In this document: piece after piece, positions 12,038 to 18,423 of the stretch | Layout of the letters: every line of letters starts with the position of its first letter | Numbering within the stretch: the stretch's first letter is position 1 | IMG/VR virus record: IMGVR_UViG_3300047359_000408 | Coordinates: 1-24,815 of that record | From: a virus | Direction: 5' to 3' (one strand) | DNA length: 24,815 nucleotides | The notes under the pieces: model-generated | What the model was told of the DNA's origin: nothing | Seen by the model: the letters and a program-made list of their open reading frames with translations, nothing else | The model's database searches: none | Translations under genes and position numbers: made by a program

Positions 12038-13743
12038 CTGATATTATCAACGTCATCAAAGGGTGTTTGATTATTGAAATAATATCTGTTCGATTTTCTA
12101 TGGTAAGTTATACCTTCAATGTCTTGTGGATAACCTACTAATTTCTGTTTCTTTATTTTTTGACTGCCAAATGTAACTTGAGTATTACTAAAATCTAATG
12201 CTCTATTTGGTCGCCATACAAAAAGTACATTGTCACTTTTATCTGCAAATGTCCCACCACCTTTAATAGTGTTAACATCTGGTTTTCTATACCTTCCATT
12301 ATCATCTTTTTGTGGCGTAACTTGGTGTGCAACTAAATGAACAGAGATTTTATTTTCTACGGCAAACCTTTTTAGCTCACTCATAAATCTACTAATGTAT
12401 AAATCTTCTCTTTCACCTCTTTGCATCCTGTGTTGTACAGTATTGTACGGATCAATAATTAAAGAACGTATACCTTTTGTCTTAACTAAAAACTTAGCTC
12501 TTTCAAAGATGTCCTCTAATTTATAACTTTTTTTTGGATATATAATAAAAAAGTGTTTTTTCATAAACTCCATGCCTTGCTTAAATTCAGCTTCACTCAT
12601 GTAATTGTTTTGATAAAAAGGATCAGAACTTTTGCCTATGTAACATTCTATAAGATCATGGAAAAAATCATTTATTGGCATATTCTCTGGTGAAAACACT
12701 GCAAACTTCCATCCATCGTGAAATGCTTTTAATACTGATAGTTGATTTAAAAACATACTTTTTCCTTCATTCTGATAACCTGTCCATATATTAACCTCGC
12801 CATTACGCCATGTCCATGCCCTATCAATAGCTTCTATATGTGTTGTAGAACCTCGTTCCTGACCGTTCTTATATCCGTCTAACATACTATCGTATATATC
12901 ACTGACATCAAATATGCCTTCAACTTTAGGCACTCTAGCATTTTTAAATCTATGCAGTAAAGAATCTATGCCTTCATTAAGTAAAACTTCATTTGCATCT
13001 TTATACGGATTAGTATCTATTAATCTAATTTTTTCAGCACCAATACGTCTTATTAATTCCTCTTCTAAATACCTTCCGTTTTCGTCATTATCAGTGCATA
13101 AATAAACTGCCTTAGCATTATCAAACACTTCATAACAATTTGTAATACATTCTAATTTCTTATCTAAGTTTTTGTCTCTAACATTTGGTGCTCCCATATT
13201 TACAGACGTATGGTAAGTAAAACCTGCAACCTCCCAACTTAACGAATCTAATTCACCTTCACATAGTATAACAAAATCTTGATTTACAACACGATCATAA
13301 TTAAATATTATAGGTTGTCCGTTTTTGCTTTGTGTAAATGTTTTATTATTAATGCCTCTTGTTTTATAATTGACAAGTTCATTGTTTTTAAGGTATGGAA
13401 ATACAACACTTTTACCGTCTTTTGTAGTCGTAATCTTATTGTTTTCTATAACTTGATTTGTAATGCCTCTAGCATTTAAAAACTTAATAGCGTTTGAGTT
13501 TATTTTTTGTAAATTACTTGTAGTTGGTTTTGTGTATATTTTTTCTTTAATCATATTGATGTTAGGGTTTACAGAACCGTTCCAACCACAATGGTGGCAA
13601 TGATATAAGCCATCCTCTAGGTTAATAGAAAGCGAGGTATCACTTTTATTTTTCCTAGTGTGGCTACATTTTGGGCACTTTACTTTCTGTTGAAAGTATT
13701 TGCCTTTAGGTACGATTCCAATTTTTACAAAGTTTTCTTGCAT
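12016..13743 (-). CDS. T7 gp4-type DNA primase-helicase
   Basis: A 575-residue bifunctional protein from ATG 13741-13743; an in-frame GTG 11 codons upstream falls in the repeat array and is less likely. Zinc finger: CPKC (23-26) and CHHC (49-52). TOPRIM: CEGELD (161-166) and CTDNDENG (216-223). RecA-like helicase: Walker A GYQNEGKS (322-329), Walker B SLIIDPYN (Asp431), and LVAHQV (His473). Together these lay RNA primers and unwind DNA at the fork as a ring. The gene opens after a three-copy palindromic array that may control it or be an origin. Confidence 0.93.
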   Translation of the reverse strand: MQENFVKIGIVPKGKYFQQKVKCPKCSHTRKNKSDTSLSINLEDGLYHCHHCGWNGSVNPNINMIKEKIYTKPTTSNLQKINSNAIKFLNARGITNQVIENNKITTTKDGKSVVFPYLKNNELVNYKTRGINNKTFTQSKNGQPIIFNYDRVVNQDFVILCEGELDSLSWEVAGFTYHTSVNMGAPNVRDKNLDKKLECITNCYEVFDNAKAVYLCTDNDENGRYLEEELIRRIGAEKIRLIDTNPYKDANEVLLNEGIDSLLHRFKNARVPKVEGIFDVSDIYDSMLDGYKNGQERGSTTHIEAIDRAWTWRNGEVNIWTGYQNEGKSMFLNQLSVLKAFHDGWKFAVFSPENMPINDFFHDLIECYIGKSSDPFYQNNYMSEAEFKQGMEFMKKHFFIIYPKKSYKLEDIFERAKFLVKTKGIRSLIIDPYNTVQHRMQRGEREDLYISRFMSELKRFAVENKISVHLVAHQVTPQKDDNGRYRKPDVNTIKGGGTFADKSDNVLFVWRPNRALDFSNTQVTFGSQKIKKQKLVGYPQDIEGITYHRKSNRYYFNNQTPFDDVDNIRCENELE

Positions 13744-13765
13744 AGTATTTTTTTTCGTGTATATT

Positions 13766-13825
13766 TTATAATACACTATGTATATAATACACTATGTATT
13801 ATTTATTTATATAATACACTATGTA
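13766..13825. repeat. Three palindromic 17-bp repeats upstream of the primase-helicase
   Basis: Cores TACACTATGTA at 13772, 13788 and 13815. The 17-mer ATATAATACACTATGTA is exact at 13782-13798 and 13809-13825 and has one mismatch at 13766-13782. The copy at 13809 abuts the stop codon of the winged-helix gene (13826-13828). The same 17-mer occurs exactly at 2084 and 2135. No TAnnTTTG promoter is visible in the gap 13744-13825. Confidence 0.7.
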
Positions 13826-14131
13826 TTACATACAACTGACATTCTTGGCATCTGGAGAGACATAAATCTTACGTTCTTTTCCGTCATTGCCTAAACTCTT
13901 TGTAACTCTTTTTATGTATTCTTTGTTTTCTAAACTCTTTAATATTCTGTATAAAGTTCTATCGTTTAAGTTTAATGCCATACAAATACTTTCATTTGAG
14001 GCATAACAATAACCTTTCTTAATGGATAATGAATCTATATAGGATAATACAGTAGCTTCTGATATTGATAAGTTTGTATTCATAAATGCTAAATTAATGT
14101 TAACGTATTTTGTGTTTTTTCTTTGTGTCAT
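13826..14131 (-). CDS. Winged-helix (HTH_36-like) DNA-binding protein
   Basis: A 101-residue protein. Residues about 22-80 read LSISEATVLSYIDSLSIKKG, then YCYASNESICMALNLNDRTL and YRILKSLENKEYIKRV: the pattern of an HTH_36 winged helix (conserved SNESI...LNDRTLYR, then LE-KEYI). Such domains occur in phage replication proteins and regulators. Its stop directly abuts the palindromic repeats at 13766-13825, so it is the best candidate to bind them, as initiator or repressor. No ATPase or other domain is present. Confidence 0.8.
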   Translation of the reverse strand: MTQRKNTKYVNINLAFMNTNLSISEATVLSYIDSLSIKKGYCYASNESICMALNLNDRTLYRILKSLENKEYIKRVTKSLGNDGKERKIYVSPDAKNVSCM

Positions 14132-14146
14132 AATGTAAGATTAAAA

Positions 14147-14174
14147 TCCCCCAAAACAACTAAGTAATGGGGGA
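14147..14174 (-). terminator. Hairpin between SSB-like and winged-helix genes
   Basis: TCCCCCA (14147-14153) and TGGGGGA (14168-14174) form a 7-bp stem with a 14-nt loop. In the minus-strand RNA it is followed by UUUUAAU, a poor U-tract. It could weaken transcription between 14182 and 14131 or protect an mRNA end. Confidence 0.45.
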
Positions 14175-14181
14175 ATGTTAA

Positions 14182-14442
14182 TTAAAATGGTAAATCCTGT
14201 GCTGGAAGTGGTGCTGAAGGAGCTTGTGCCTCTTTATTTTCAGGCACATATTCATCAATCCATATAGAATGTGTTTTACCGTATTGATCTACTTGTTTTT
14301 TATTTCCAATAGTTAACTTTAAAAAGCGTTTACCATTGTACTCAATCCAAGCATCTTGTGTTTTTTCTTCACTAATTGTGAAGTTCACTAAATCGTAGTT
14401 TCCAACTTTTTTTCCACTACCTACATACTTTTTTTCATTCAT
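14182..14442 (-). CDS. SSB-like small protein with an acidic DLPF tail
   Basis: An 86-residue protein. The body (KYVGSGKKVGNYDLVNFTIS, then YNGKRFLKLTIGNKKQV) is beta-rich, as expected for an OB-like domain, and the C-terminus PAPLPAQDLPF imitates the acidic tip (D-[LI]-P-F) with which bacterial SSB recruits partner proteins. It follows the ERF gene by 14 nt, so it probably covers ssDNA during annealing and replication. I did not recognise a named family; the tail is the main evidence. Confidence 0.55.
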   Translation of the reverse strand: MNEKKYVGSGKKVGNYDLVNFTISEEKTQDAWIEYNGKRFLKLTIGNKKQVDQYGKTHSIWIDEYVPENKEAQAPSAPLPAQDLPF

Positions 14443-14456
14443 AATTTTAATTTAAT

Positions 14457-15020
14457 TTAGGTTAATAATAATTTCTCTACTTTCTTACTTACTTTATATT
14501 TTTTTCTAATATCGGTGATAGTAAAACCTTTTTCTTTTATAGCTTGTTTAGCTTTATCAAACTTGTCTCCTTTGTCTTCTAACCAATCTTTATTTGGCTC
14601 TAAGACAGCCGTAGAGGCGTTTTTAGACGTGTTAGCGTGATTATTAGTAGCATCTGCATCTTTTGTATCATCAATTAAAAATAAGCCGTTTAAAGCGTAC
14701 TTTCTAGCATAACTGCTTGATGCACCATAGCATTGAGCTACATCCATTCCTTTACGATTTAAGTTAATACCTGCTTGAGCTCTGACTTGTATTTTGTCTA
14801 CACCGTCAGTGATCTCTGCAACTGCATTAACAAATAAAGGTTCTGGAGCAATAGAATCAGTAATTGTTAATAACAACTCTTCTTTTGCTAGTAATGGTTT
14901 TACTGCTTCTAAGATGTCTTCACAACTTCTGTAATTGTAATTACCAAAGTTATTCCTTTGATTTTTAGGTGCTTTCAAACTCCCTTGAATTCGCACCAAC
15001 TTCTTTGTTAGATTTTTCAT
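14457..15020 (-). CDS. ERF-family ssDNA annealing protein
   Basis: A start at ATG 15018-15020 (MKNLTKKLVRIQGSLKAPKN) gives 187 residues; the longer TTG frame runs back into the terminator and is rejected. The conserved core is NYNYRSCEDILEAVKPLLAK (residues 27-46) and GMDVAQCYGASSSYARKYAL (91-110), diagnostic of ERF. It anneals homologous single strands produced by the RecE-like exonuclease, for recombination and possibly genome circularisation. It is the first gene of the replication block. Confidence 0.9.
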   Translation of the reverse strand: MKNLTKKLVRIQGSLKAPKNQRNNFGNYNYRSCEDILEAVKPLLAKEELLLTITDSIAPEPLFVNAVAEITDGVDKIQVRAQAGINLNRKGMDVAQCYGASSSYARKYALNGLFLIDDTKDADATNNHANTSKNASTAVLEPNKDWLEDKGDKFDKAKQAIKEKGFTITDIRKKYKVSKKVEKLLLT

Positions 15021-15024
15021 ACAA

Positions 15025-15055
15025 CAAACATATAGATAAAATATGTCATGTGCAA
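15025..15055 (-). promoter_or_regulatory. Promoter of the replication operon, almost on the ERF ATG
   Basis: Minus strand: TTG (15053-15055), 20-bp spacer, exact TAnnTTTG (TATGTTTG, 15025-15032). Only TTGT separates the -7 element from the ATG at 15020, so the predicted transcription start falls at or next to the start codon. Confidence 0.75.
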
Positions 15056-15065
15056 GGCAAAAGAC

Positions 15066-15099
15066 AAAAAAAAGAGGTAACACTATGCTACCCCTTTTT
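15066..15099 (-). terminator. Rho-independent terminator of the late operon
   Basis: The stem 15069-15079 with 15089-15099 (11 bp, one G-U pair in the RNA) encloses a 9-nt loop, and on the minus strand it runs into eight U. It separates the lysis module from the ERF promoter. The A/T tracts on both sides suggest some activity in the other direction too. Confidence 0.88.
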
Positions 15100-15135
15100 A
15101 CTGAAAACAAAGAAAATCAACAGAATATCGCACCC

Positions 15136-15192
15136 TATTGAATTCACAAAGATATAAAAATACCTATTAAATTCATAGGGTATTGAATTTAT
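15136..15192. repeat. TATTRAATTYAT repeats, locus i (three copies)
   Basis: TATTGAATTCAC (15136-15147), TATTAAATTCAT (15165-15176) and TATTGAATTTAT (15181-15192) lie between the holin stop and the late terminator. A TATCTTTG, a perfect -7-type sequence, lies between the first two on the minus strand, but no TTG is seen at the right distance. Confidence 0.55.
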
Positions 15193-15195
15193 TTA

Positions 15196-15654
15196 TTATC
15201 CTTTAAATATGCTAGTAGATTTTTCTGCGGTACGACCACCAAAATATGCTAAGACAACAGCCATCATTACCTTCTCAAATGTGTCATTCCAAGTTGCTCC
15301 AATGTGAAATGGAACGCTTTCTATGCTGTCTAAAATGCCAGCTAAACTAAATACAACTATACACCACACTAAAACTAATGGACGTACATTTTTACTTAAC
15401 CACGAATCACTCATAGAATCAGCTTCCCATCTGCTAGTTATAGATTCTATTTCTTTATTTTGTTGATCGTAAATCATTTGCTGTAGCTTAATCTTATCAT
15501 CATTAGATATTTTAGATTTACCTATTTCAGCTAACGCTTCTTGTGGTGAACTTACACTATTTAATACCTTACCTAGTGTTGGATTAATCATTGATGCAGC
15601 ACCAAATAATAATTTACCAACCGTAGTTTCTTTAAACTTCTTTTTATCAGACAT
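15196..15654 (-). CDS. Holin, 3TM (GTA_holin_3TM-like) family
   Basis: A 152-residue protein. A hydrophobic N-terminal region (VGKLLFGAASMINPTLGKVL, residues 12-31), a long amphipathic helix, then RWEADSMSDSWLSKNVRPLV leads to a membrane span (about 92-107) and a second (127-140). This RW-x-D-x-x-SDSWLSK-x-RP signature is that of the 3TM holins. It would hold back and then release endolysin through the inner membrane. It overlaps the endolysin gene by 8 nt. Confidence 0.8.
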   Translation of the reverse strand: MSDKKKFKETTVGKLLFGAASMINPTLGKVLNSVSSPQEALAEIGKSKISNDDKIKLQQMIYDQQNKEIESITSRWEADSMSDSWLSKNVRPLVLVWCIVVFSLAGILDSIESVPFHIGATWNDTFEKVMMAVVLAYFGGRTAEKSTSIFKG

Positions 15655-16117
15655 TTGTTATATCAATATATTTAGTTTTACCGTCTTCTCTAATTGCTTT
15701 AAGGCATCTTTTTCTGTTAGAATCTTCGTCTACATAACTAACGTGAACCCAGTCAGGATTAGCATCTGTACCAAATTCCCAAATAAGTTGGTCAAAATCC
15801 AAATTATCCTTAATATAATAAAACATATAAGCATTAGAAACACTGCCGTAAACATCATCAATATCAATAGCTCTACCTTGACAATGTTGACTTTTACCAC
15901 TTCCACCAATTGCTTTATTAAGTTTTTCACTTCTAAAGAATGAATTAATTTTTATAGGAGCATCAACTGCTTCTCTTAACGGCTCAAACACTTTCTTAGC
16001 TATGATCTCCATGTTTTGTAACTCATACTCATTAGGTGTGTTTTCTATGCCTAATCTAAGAGCTGTAGCACTTCTAGTAGCTTCCTTGTAAGATATGTGT
16101 TTACTTATATTAACCAT
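15647..16117 (-). CDS. M15-family endolysin (L,D/D,D-peptidase type)
   Basis: A 156-residue zinc peptidase. SQHCQGRAIDI (His78, Asp85) and WVHVSY (His125) are the three zinc-ligand motifs of M15 enzymes, and LIWEF (Glu114) is a likely catalytic position. N-terminal FFRSEKLNKAIGG is also family-like. It cleaves the peptide cross-links of peptidoglycan for host lysis. No signal peptide is seen, so export relies on the holin. Its ATG overlaps the lipoprotein stop as TAATG. Confidence 0.9.
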   Translation of the reverse strand: MVNISKHISYKEATRSATALRLGIENTPNEYELQNMEIIAKKVFEPLREAVDAPIKINSFFRSEKLNKAIGGSGKSQHCQGRAIDIDDVYGSVSNAYMFYYIKDNLDFDQLIWEFGTDANPDWVHVSYVDEDSNRKRCLKAIREDGKTKYIDITNV

Positions 16118-16476
16118 TATTTATCGTTTCGTTTAGCTTTTATAGCGTTCATATCTATTCTTGATATGTCTTTTGTGTTATGATTGCTAGATGTATTGCT
16201 AGAATTATTGTTACTAGAACTACTATTAGATTCATAGTATATATTGCCAGAGTATATGTTATTATATCTCCAATTATTGTAGTAATAAGGATTCCATTCC
16301 CTAGCATACAAAGGATATATAGATTGATAAATGTTAGGACGTATTTTATCTATTGGTAATAGAAGAGTATCTCCTTCTGATGTAACCGCTAAAACGTGTT
16401 TGATTATTGGTTTTGGGGTGTAAGTTCCGCACCCTATTATTGACATTAGTATTATACATATAAATATTCTCATCAT
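16117..16476 (-). CDS. Ser/Asn-rich lipoprotein, possible outer-membrane spanin
   Basis: Starts MMRIFICIILMSIIGCGTYT; the lipobox S-I-I-G-C makes Cys16 the lipidated residue. After a Tyr/Asn-rich middle (REWNPYYYNNWRYNNIY) there is a low-complexity Ser/Asn stretch and a basic tail. Location in the lysis cassette and lipidation fit an o-spanin, which with an i-spanin fuses inner and outer membranes at lysis. The TM/coiled-coil protein at 16811-17092 could be its partner. Homology is not shown; the low-complexity stretch is unusual. Confidence 0.55.
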   Translation of the reverse strand: MMRIFICIILMSIIGCGTYTPKPIIKHVLAVTSEGDTLLLPIDKIRPNIYQSIYPLYAREWNPYYYNNWRYNNIYSGNIYYESNSSSSNNNSSNTSSNHNTKDISRIDMNAIKAKRNDK

Positions 16477-16814
16477 TAATTTGTGCTTGCTCTTCTACTT
16501 CTTTTCAATCTGTCAACAGTATTTTGTATCTCTAAGTTAGTAGCTTTTATTTGCAAAGATATATCTGCAACATATTGCATCCTTACTCTACCAGTTTGAT
16601 CCATAATAACAATAACAGGTACAGCCATTATACTGTTCTGTACATCGTTTGGTTGATCTTTTAGATAGCTAAATTTAACAGTAGCACCAGTAATGTTACT
16701 TAAATCGTAATTATTTTTTTTATTCCACTCTGCATTTATTTGCAAGACAGTTATGTCTTGACTATATACAGATGCCGCAACCAATACAAATATCGCACAT
16801 AATAATTTTTTCAT
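16476..16814 (-). CDS. Secreted thioredoxin-fold-like protein without a CXXC
   Basis: MKKLLCAIFVLVAASVYSQ is a signal peptide, with predicted cleavage near residue 19. The 90-residue mature part has ITVLQINAEWNKKNNYDL, then a MAVPVIVIMDQTGRVRMQYV segment that matches the cis-Pro-containing strand-turn-strand of thioredoxin folds. There is no CXXC, so redox chemistry is unlikely; it may bind a periplasmic partner. It ends TAATG-coupled to the lipoprotein gene and starts ATGA-coupled. The thioredoxin reading is an inference. Confidence 0.55.
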   Translation of the reverse strand: MKKLLCAIFVLVAASVYSQDITVLQINAEWNKKNNYDLSNITGATVKFSYLKDQPNDVQNSIMAVPVIVIMDQTGRVRMQYVADISLQIKATNLEIQNTVDRLKRSRRASTN

Positions 16815-17092
16815 TTACTAATTATTTCAAATAACTTATCATCAATCTTTTTTAAAGCATCTGAGTTTTCTTCAACTTTCTTTCCAGTATTCATGATAGT
16901 TTCTCTTACCAGTTTATCTTTTAGATCGTATTCAGTTCTTGATATTTCTGGCTTAGGCAATTCTTTTGCCTCTTCTATGTCTGCTTGTAAAGCAAACCAC
17001 ATACCTATAAGAGCTGACAATCCTGCCCCTATAGCTATAAGTGTTTTTATACTAATTTCAAATTTACTGTCTTCACTTAATTCTTTGCTCAT
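16811..17092 (-). CDS. TM-plus-coiled-coil lysis-cassette protein (i-spanin-like)
   Basis: A 93-residue protein with a short charged N-terminus, one membrane span (residues about 13-35, ISIKTLIAIGAGLSALIGMW), and a charged helical C-terminus (VRETIMNTGKKVEENSDALK) of coiled-coil type. N-in with the coil in the periplasm is the layout of an inner-membrane spanin, though a phage accessory or holin-like role is possible. It starts in an ATGA overlap with the 47-residue membrane protein. Confidence 0.6.
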   Translation of the reverse strand: MSKELSEDSKFEISIKTLIAIGAGLSALIGMWFALQADIEEAKELPKPEISRTEYDLKDKLVRETIMNTGKKVEENSDALKKIDDKLFEIISK

Positions 17093-17232
17093 TTTATTTT
17101 TCTAGTTTTTTGAATAGTATAAGCTATTGTGCAAATAAGTAATATAATTTTTAATGTAACTTCTACTTCTGTTAACGATATAACAAAAGCTACTGAATTG
17201 AGAAAATATAATTTCATATCTGCAAATCCCAT
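17089..17232 (-). CDS. 47-residue membrane protein, possible holin or pinholin
   Basis: ATG at 17230-17232, TGA 17089-17091, overlapping the next gene's ATG as ATGA. It begins MGFADMKLYFLNSVAFVISL, then VEVTLKIILLICTIAYTIQK and a basic end KTRKIK. Two hydrophobic segments, about residues 8-20 and 25-39, with a positive tail are holin-like; a single-span antiholin is an alternative. The codon frame is exact and both junctions are tight. Confidence 0.65.
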   Translation of the reverse strand: MGFADMKLYFLNSVAFVISLTEVEVTLKIILLICTIAYTIQKTRKIK

Positions 17233-17236
17233 AATA

Positions 17237-17491
17237 TTATTTGTCTTCTGGTATCTCTTCGTAAGAACCGTCTTCTAAATTAACTGAAACCTTACCATAC
17301 TGTTCCTCAAGCTCTTTCTTAAGTTTTAATTGTTTTGTTTCAACTTCAGATAATTGTTCTAACAAAGATTTTTCTTGCTTGTCAATATTAATTTTTTGTA
17401 TAGACAAAACGCCCATTTGATTAACAATTTGATTTAATTGTGTTTGACTTTCTTGTAGTAATTTTAATTCTTCTTCTTTAATTTTAGACAT
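17237..17491 (-). CDS. 84-residue coiled-coil protein
   Basis: Starts MSKIKEEELKLLQESQTQLN, with a long Gln/Glu/Lys/Leu heptad helix through residue about 65 (then SVNLEDGSYEEIPEDK at the end). It is a predicted coiled coil with an acidic tail. It lies between tail-region and lysis genes, 4 nt before the 47-residue membrane protein. Similar short coiled coils occur near lysis and tail modules of marine phages; no specific function is known. Confidence 0.75.
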   Translation of the reverse strand: MSKIKEEELKLLQESQTQLNQIVNQMGVLSIQKINIDKQEKSLLEQLSEVETKQLKLKKELEEQYGKVSVNLEDGSYEEIPEDK

Positions 17492-17528
17492 TATATTAAA
17501 TTTATAGTTATATTACAAATATAGTAAT

Positions 17529-17864
17529 TTATACTGGATCGTTCCAGTTTGGATATAAAATCTCATCTACTGGATTTTTCTTTTGATATAATAATTGATC
17601 AACATCTTCTTTTAATTGATCTATATTAACTGTTGATTCTAACCAGCCAACAACAATTTCTTTAGTTAAATCCTCGTAAGGTATAAAAGGATTTTCTGGG
17701 TTATATTCAATATTTTGTACACCAACCTGTCTAGCAGTTGTTGGATTTGCCTCACCATCAGATGCTATATAAACAAATATTATTTCATAAATAACATTTT
17801 TATTATCACCCTCTTGTATTTTTGCGTTAAATTGAGATATTTCCCAAGAATAAGTATTTGCCAT
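17529..17864 (-). CDS. Small phage virion-region protein (TYSWEI-type)
   Basis: A 111-residue protein starting MANTYSWEISQFNAKIQEGD, then NVIYEIIFVYIASDGEANPT and later IPYEDLTKEIVVGWLEST. The opening N-T-Y-x-W with a YxxxFxYxAxDG strand recurs in small proteins of marine and T4-like phages that are found near tail-fibre genes; I cannot give a function. It lies downstream of the fibre and a second tail-type gene. Confidence 0.65.
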   Translation of the reverse strand: MANTYSWEISQFNAKIQEGDNKNVIYEIIFVYIASDGEANPTTARQVGVQNIEYNPENPFIPYEDLTKEIVVGWLESTVNIDQLKEDVDQLLYQKKNPVDEILYPNWNDPV

Positions 17865-17895
17865 AATTTATTTATTTTAATTTATATTTATTTAT

Positions 17896-18420
17896 TTAAC
17901 AATCATCAACCTCAATTATTAATCCATTATTGCCAACACGAATATATGAACCACTTGGCGAACCGCCAGTTGTGTATATAGCATAATAACCAGCTGTGGC
18001 AACAGTTGTTCCAGTTTGTGTTGTATACGCAGTATAAATATTTACATTATCTGGCACTAAATTATTTGCATCATCATGATAATATGTGTCAAAAGGTATT
18101 GCAAAAGCACAAGCATTATTGCTTGACTGACTGTTATAATTAAACATAAATGCTGTTCTAGGAGGGTTTTGATCGTATAAACTAAATTCAGACATAGCCA
18201 ATGGATTTTCACCATCTGGTCGGTTAGTGATTGGATTTGCTAATGCAACTGCTGGATAGCTTCGACCTGATCCACTTGAATCGCCACCACTTAATCTTTG
18301 TATGTCTGACATATATATTGGTGGTGCTATTGTAAAATTTGATGTATAACCAGCTCCAGTTCTTTCTCTAGCTGTTTTAAGCATTGATATTTCATCATTT
18401 GCAATATTTGGACAAGGCAT
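17896..18420 (-). CDS. Probable fibre-associated virion protein
   Basis: A 174-residue protein directly after the fibre gene. PIYMSDIQRLSGGDSSGSG and NPLAMSEFSLYDQN form the (I/M)S(D/E)-(I/F) ... G ... P-(I/L)-x-(L/M)-S-E-(F/Y) motif that recurs in phage fibre and receptor-tip proteins. The second half is beta-rich with Gly/Thr/Tyr. Likely an accessory tip or short tail protein. It starts 3 nt after the fibre stop. Homology not proven. Confidence 0.55.
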   Translation of the reverse strand: MPCPNIANDEISMLKTARERTGAGYTSNFTIAPPIYMSDIQRLSGGDSSGSGRSYPAVALANPITNRPDGENPLAMSEFSLYDQNPPRTAFMFNYNSQSSNNACAFAIPFDTYYHDDANNLVPDNVNIYTAYTTQTGTTVATAGYYAIYTTGGSPSGSYIRVGNNGLIIEVDDC

Positions 18421-18423
18421 ATT

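Noticed and set aside
13741-13776. GTG start of the primase-helicase at 13776
   Set aside because: It lies inside the repeat array and adds 11 residues before the natural MQENF start at 13743.
15018-15110. Extended N-terminus of the ERF gene from TTG 15110
   Set aside because: It would be read through the terminator hairpin, and the added residues (hydrophobic, Cys-rich) match nothing in ERF proteins; the ATG at 15020 begins the conserved region.
15730-15943. Frames inside the endolysin gene on both strands
   Set aside because: They are out-of-frame shadows of the M15 gene, which has the conserved zinc-ligand motifs.
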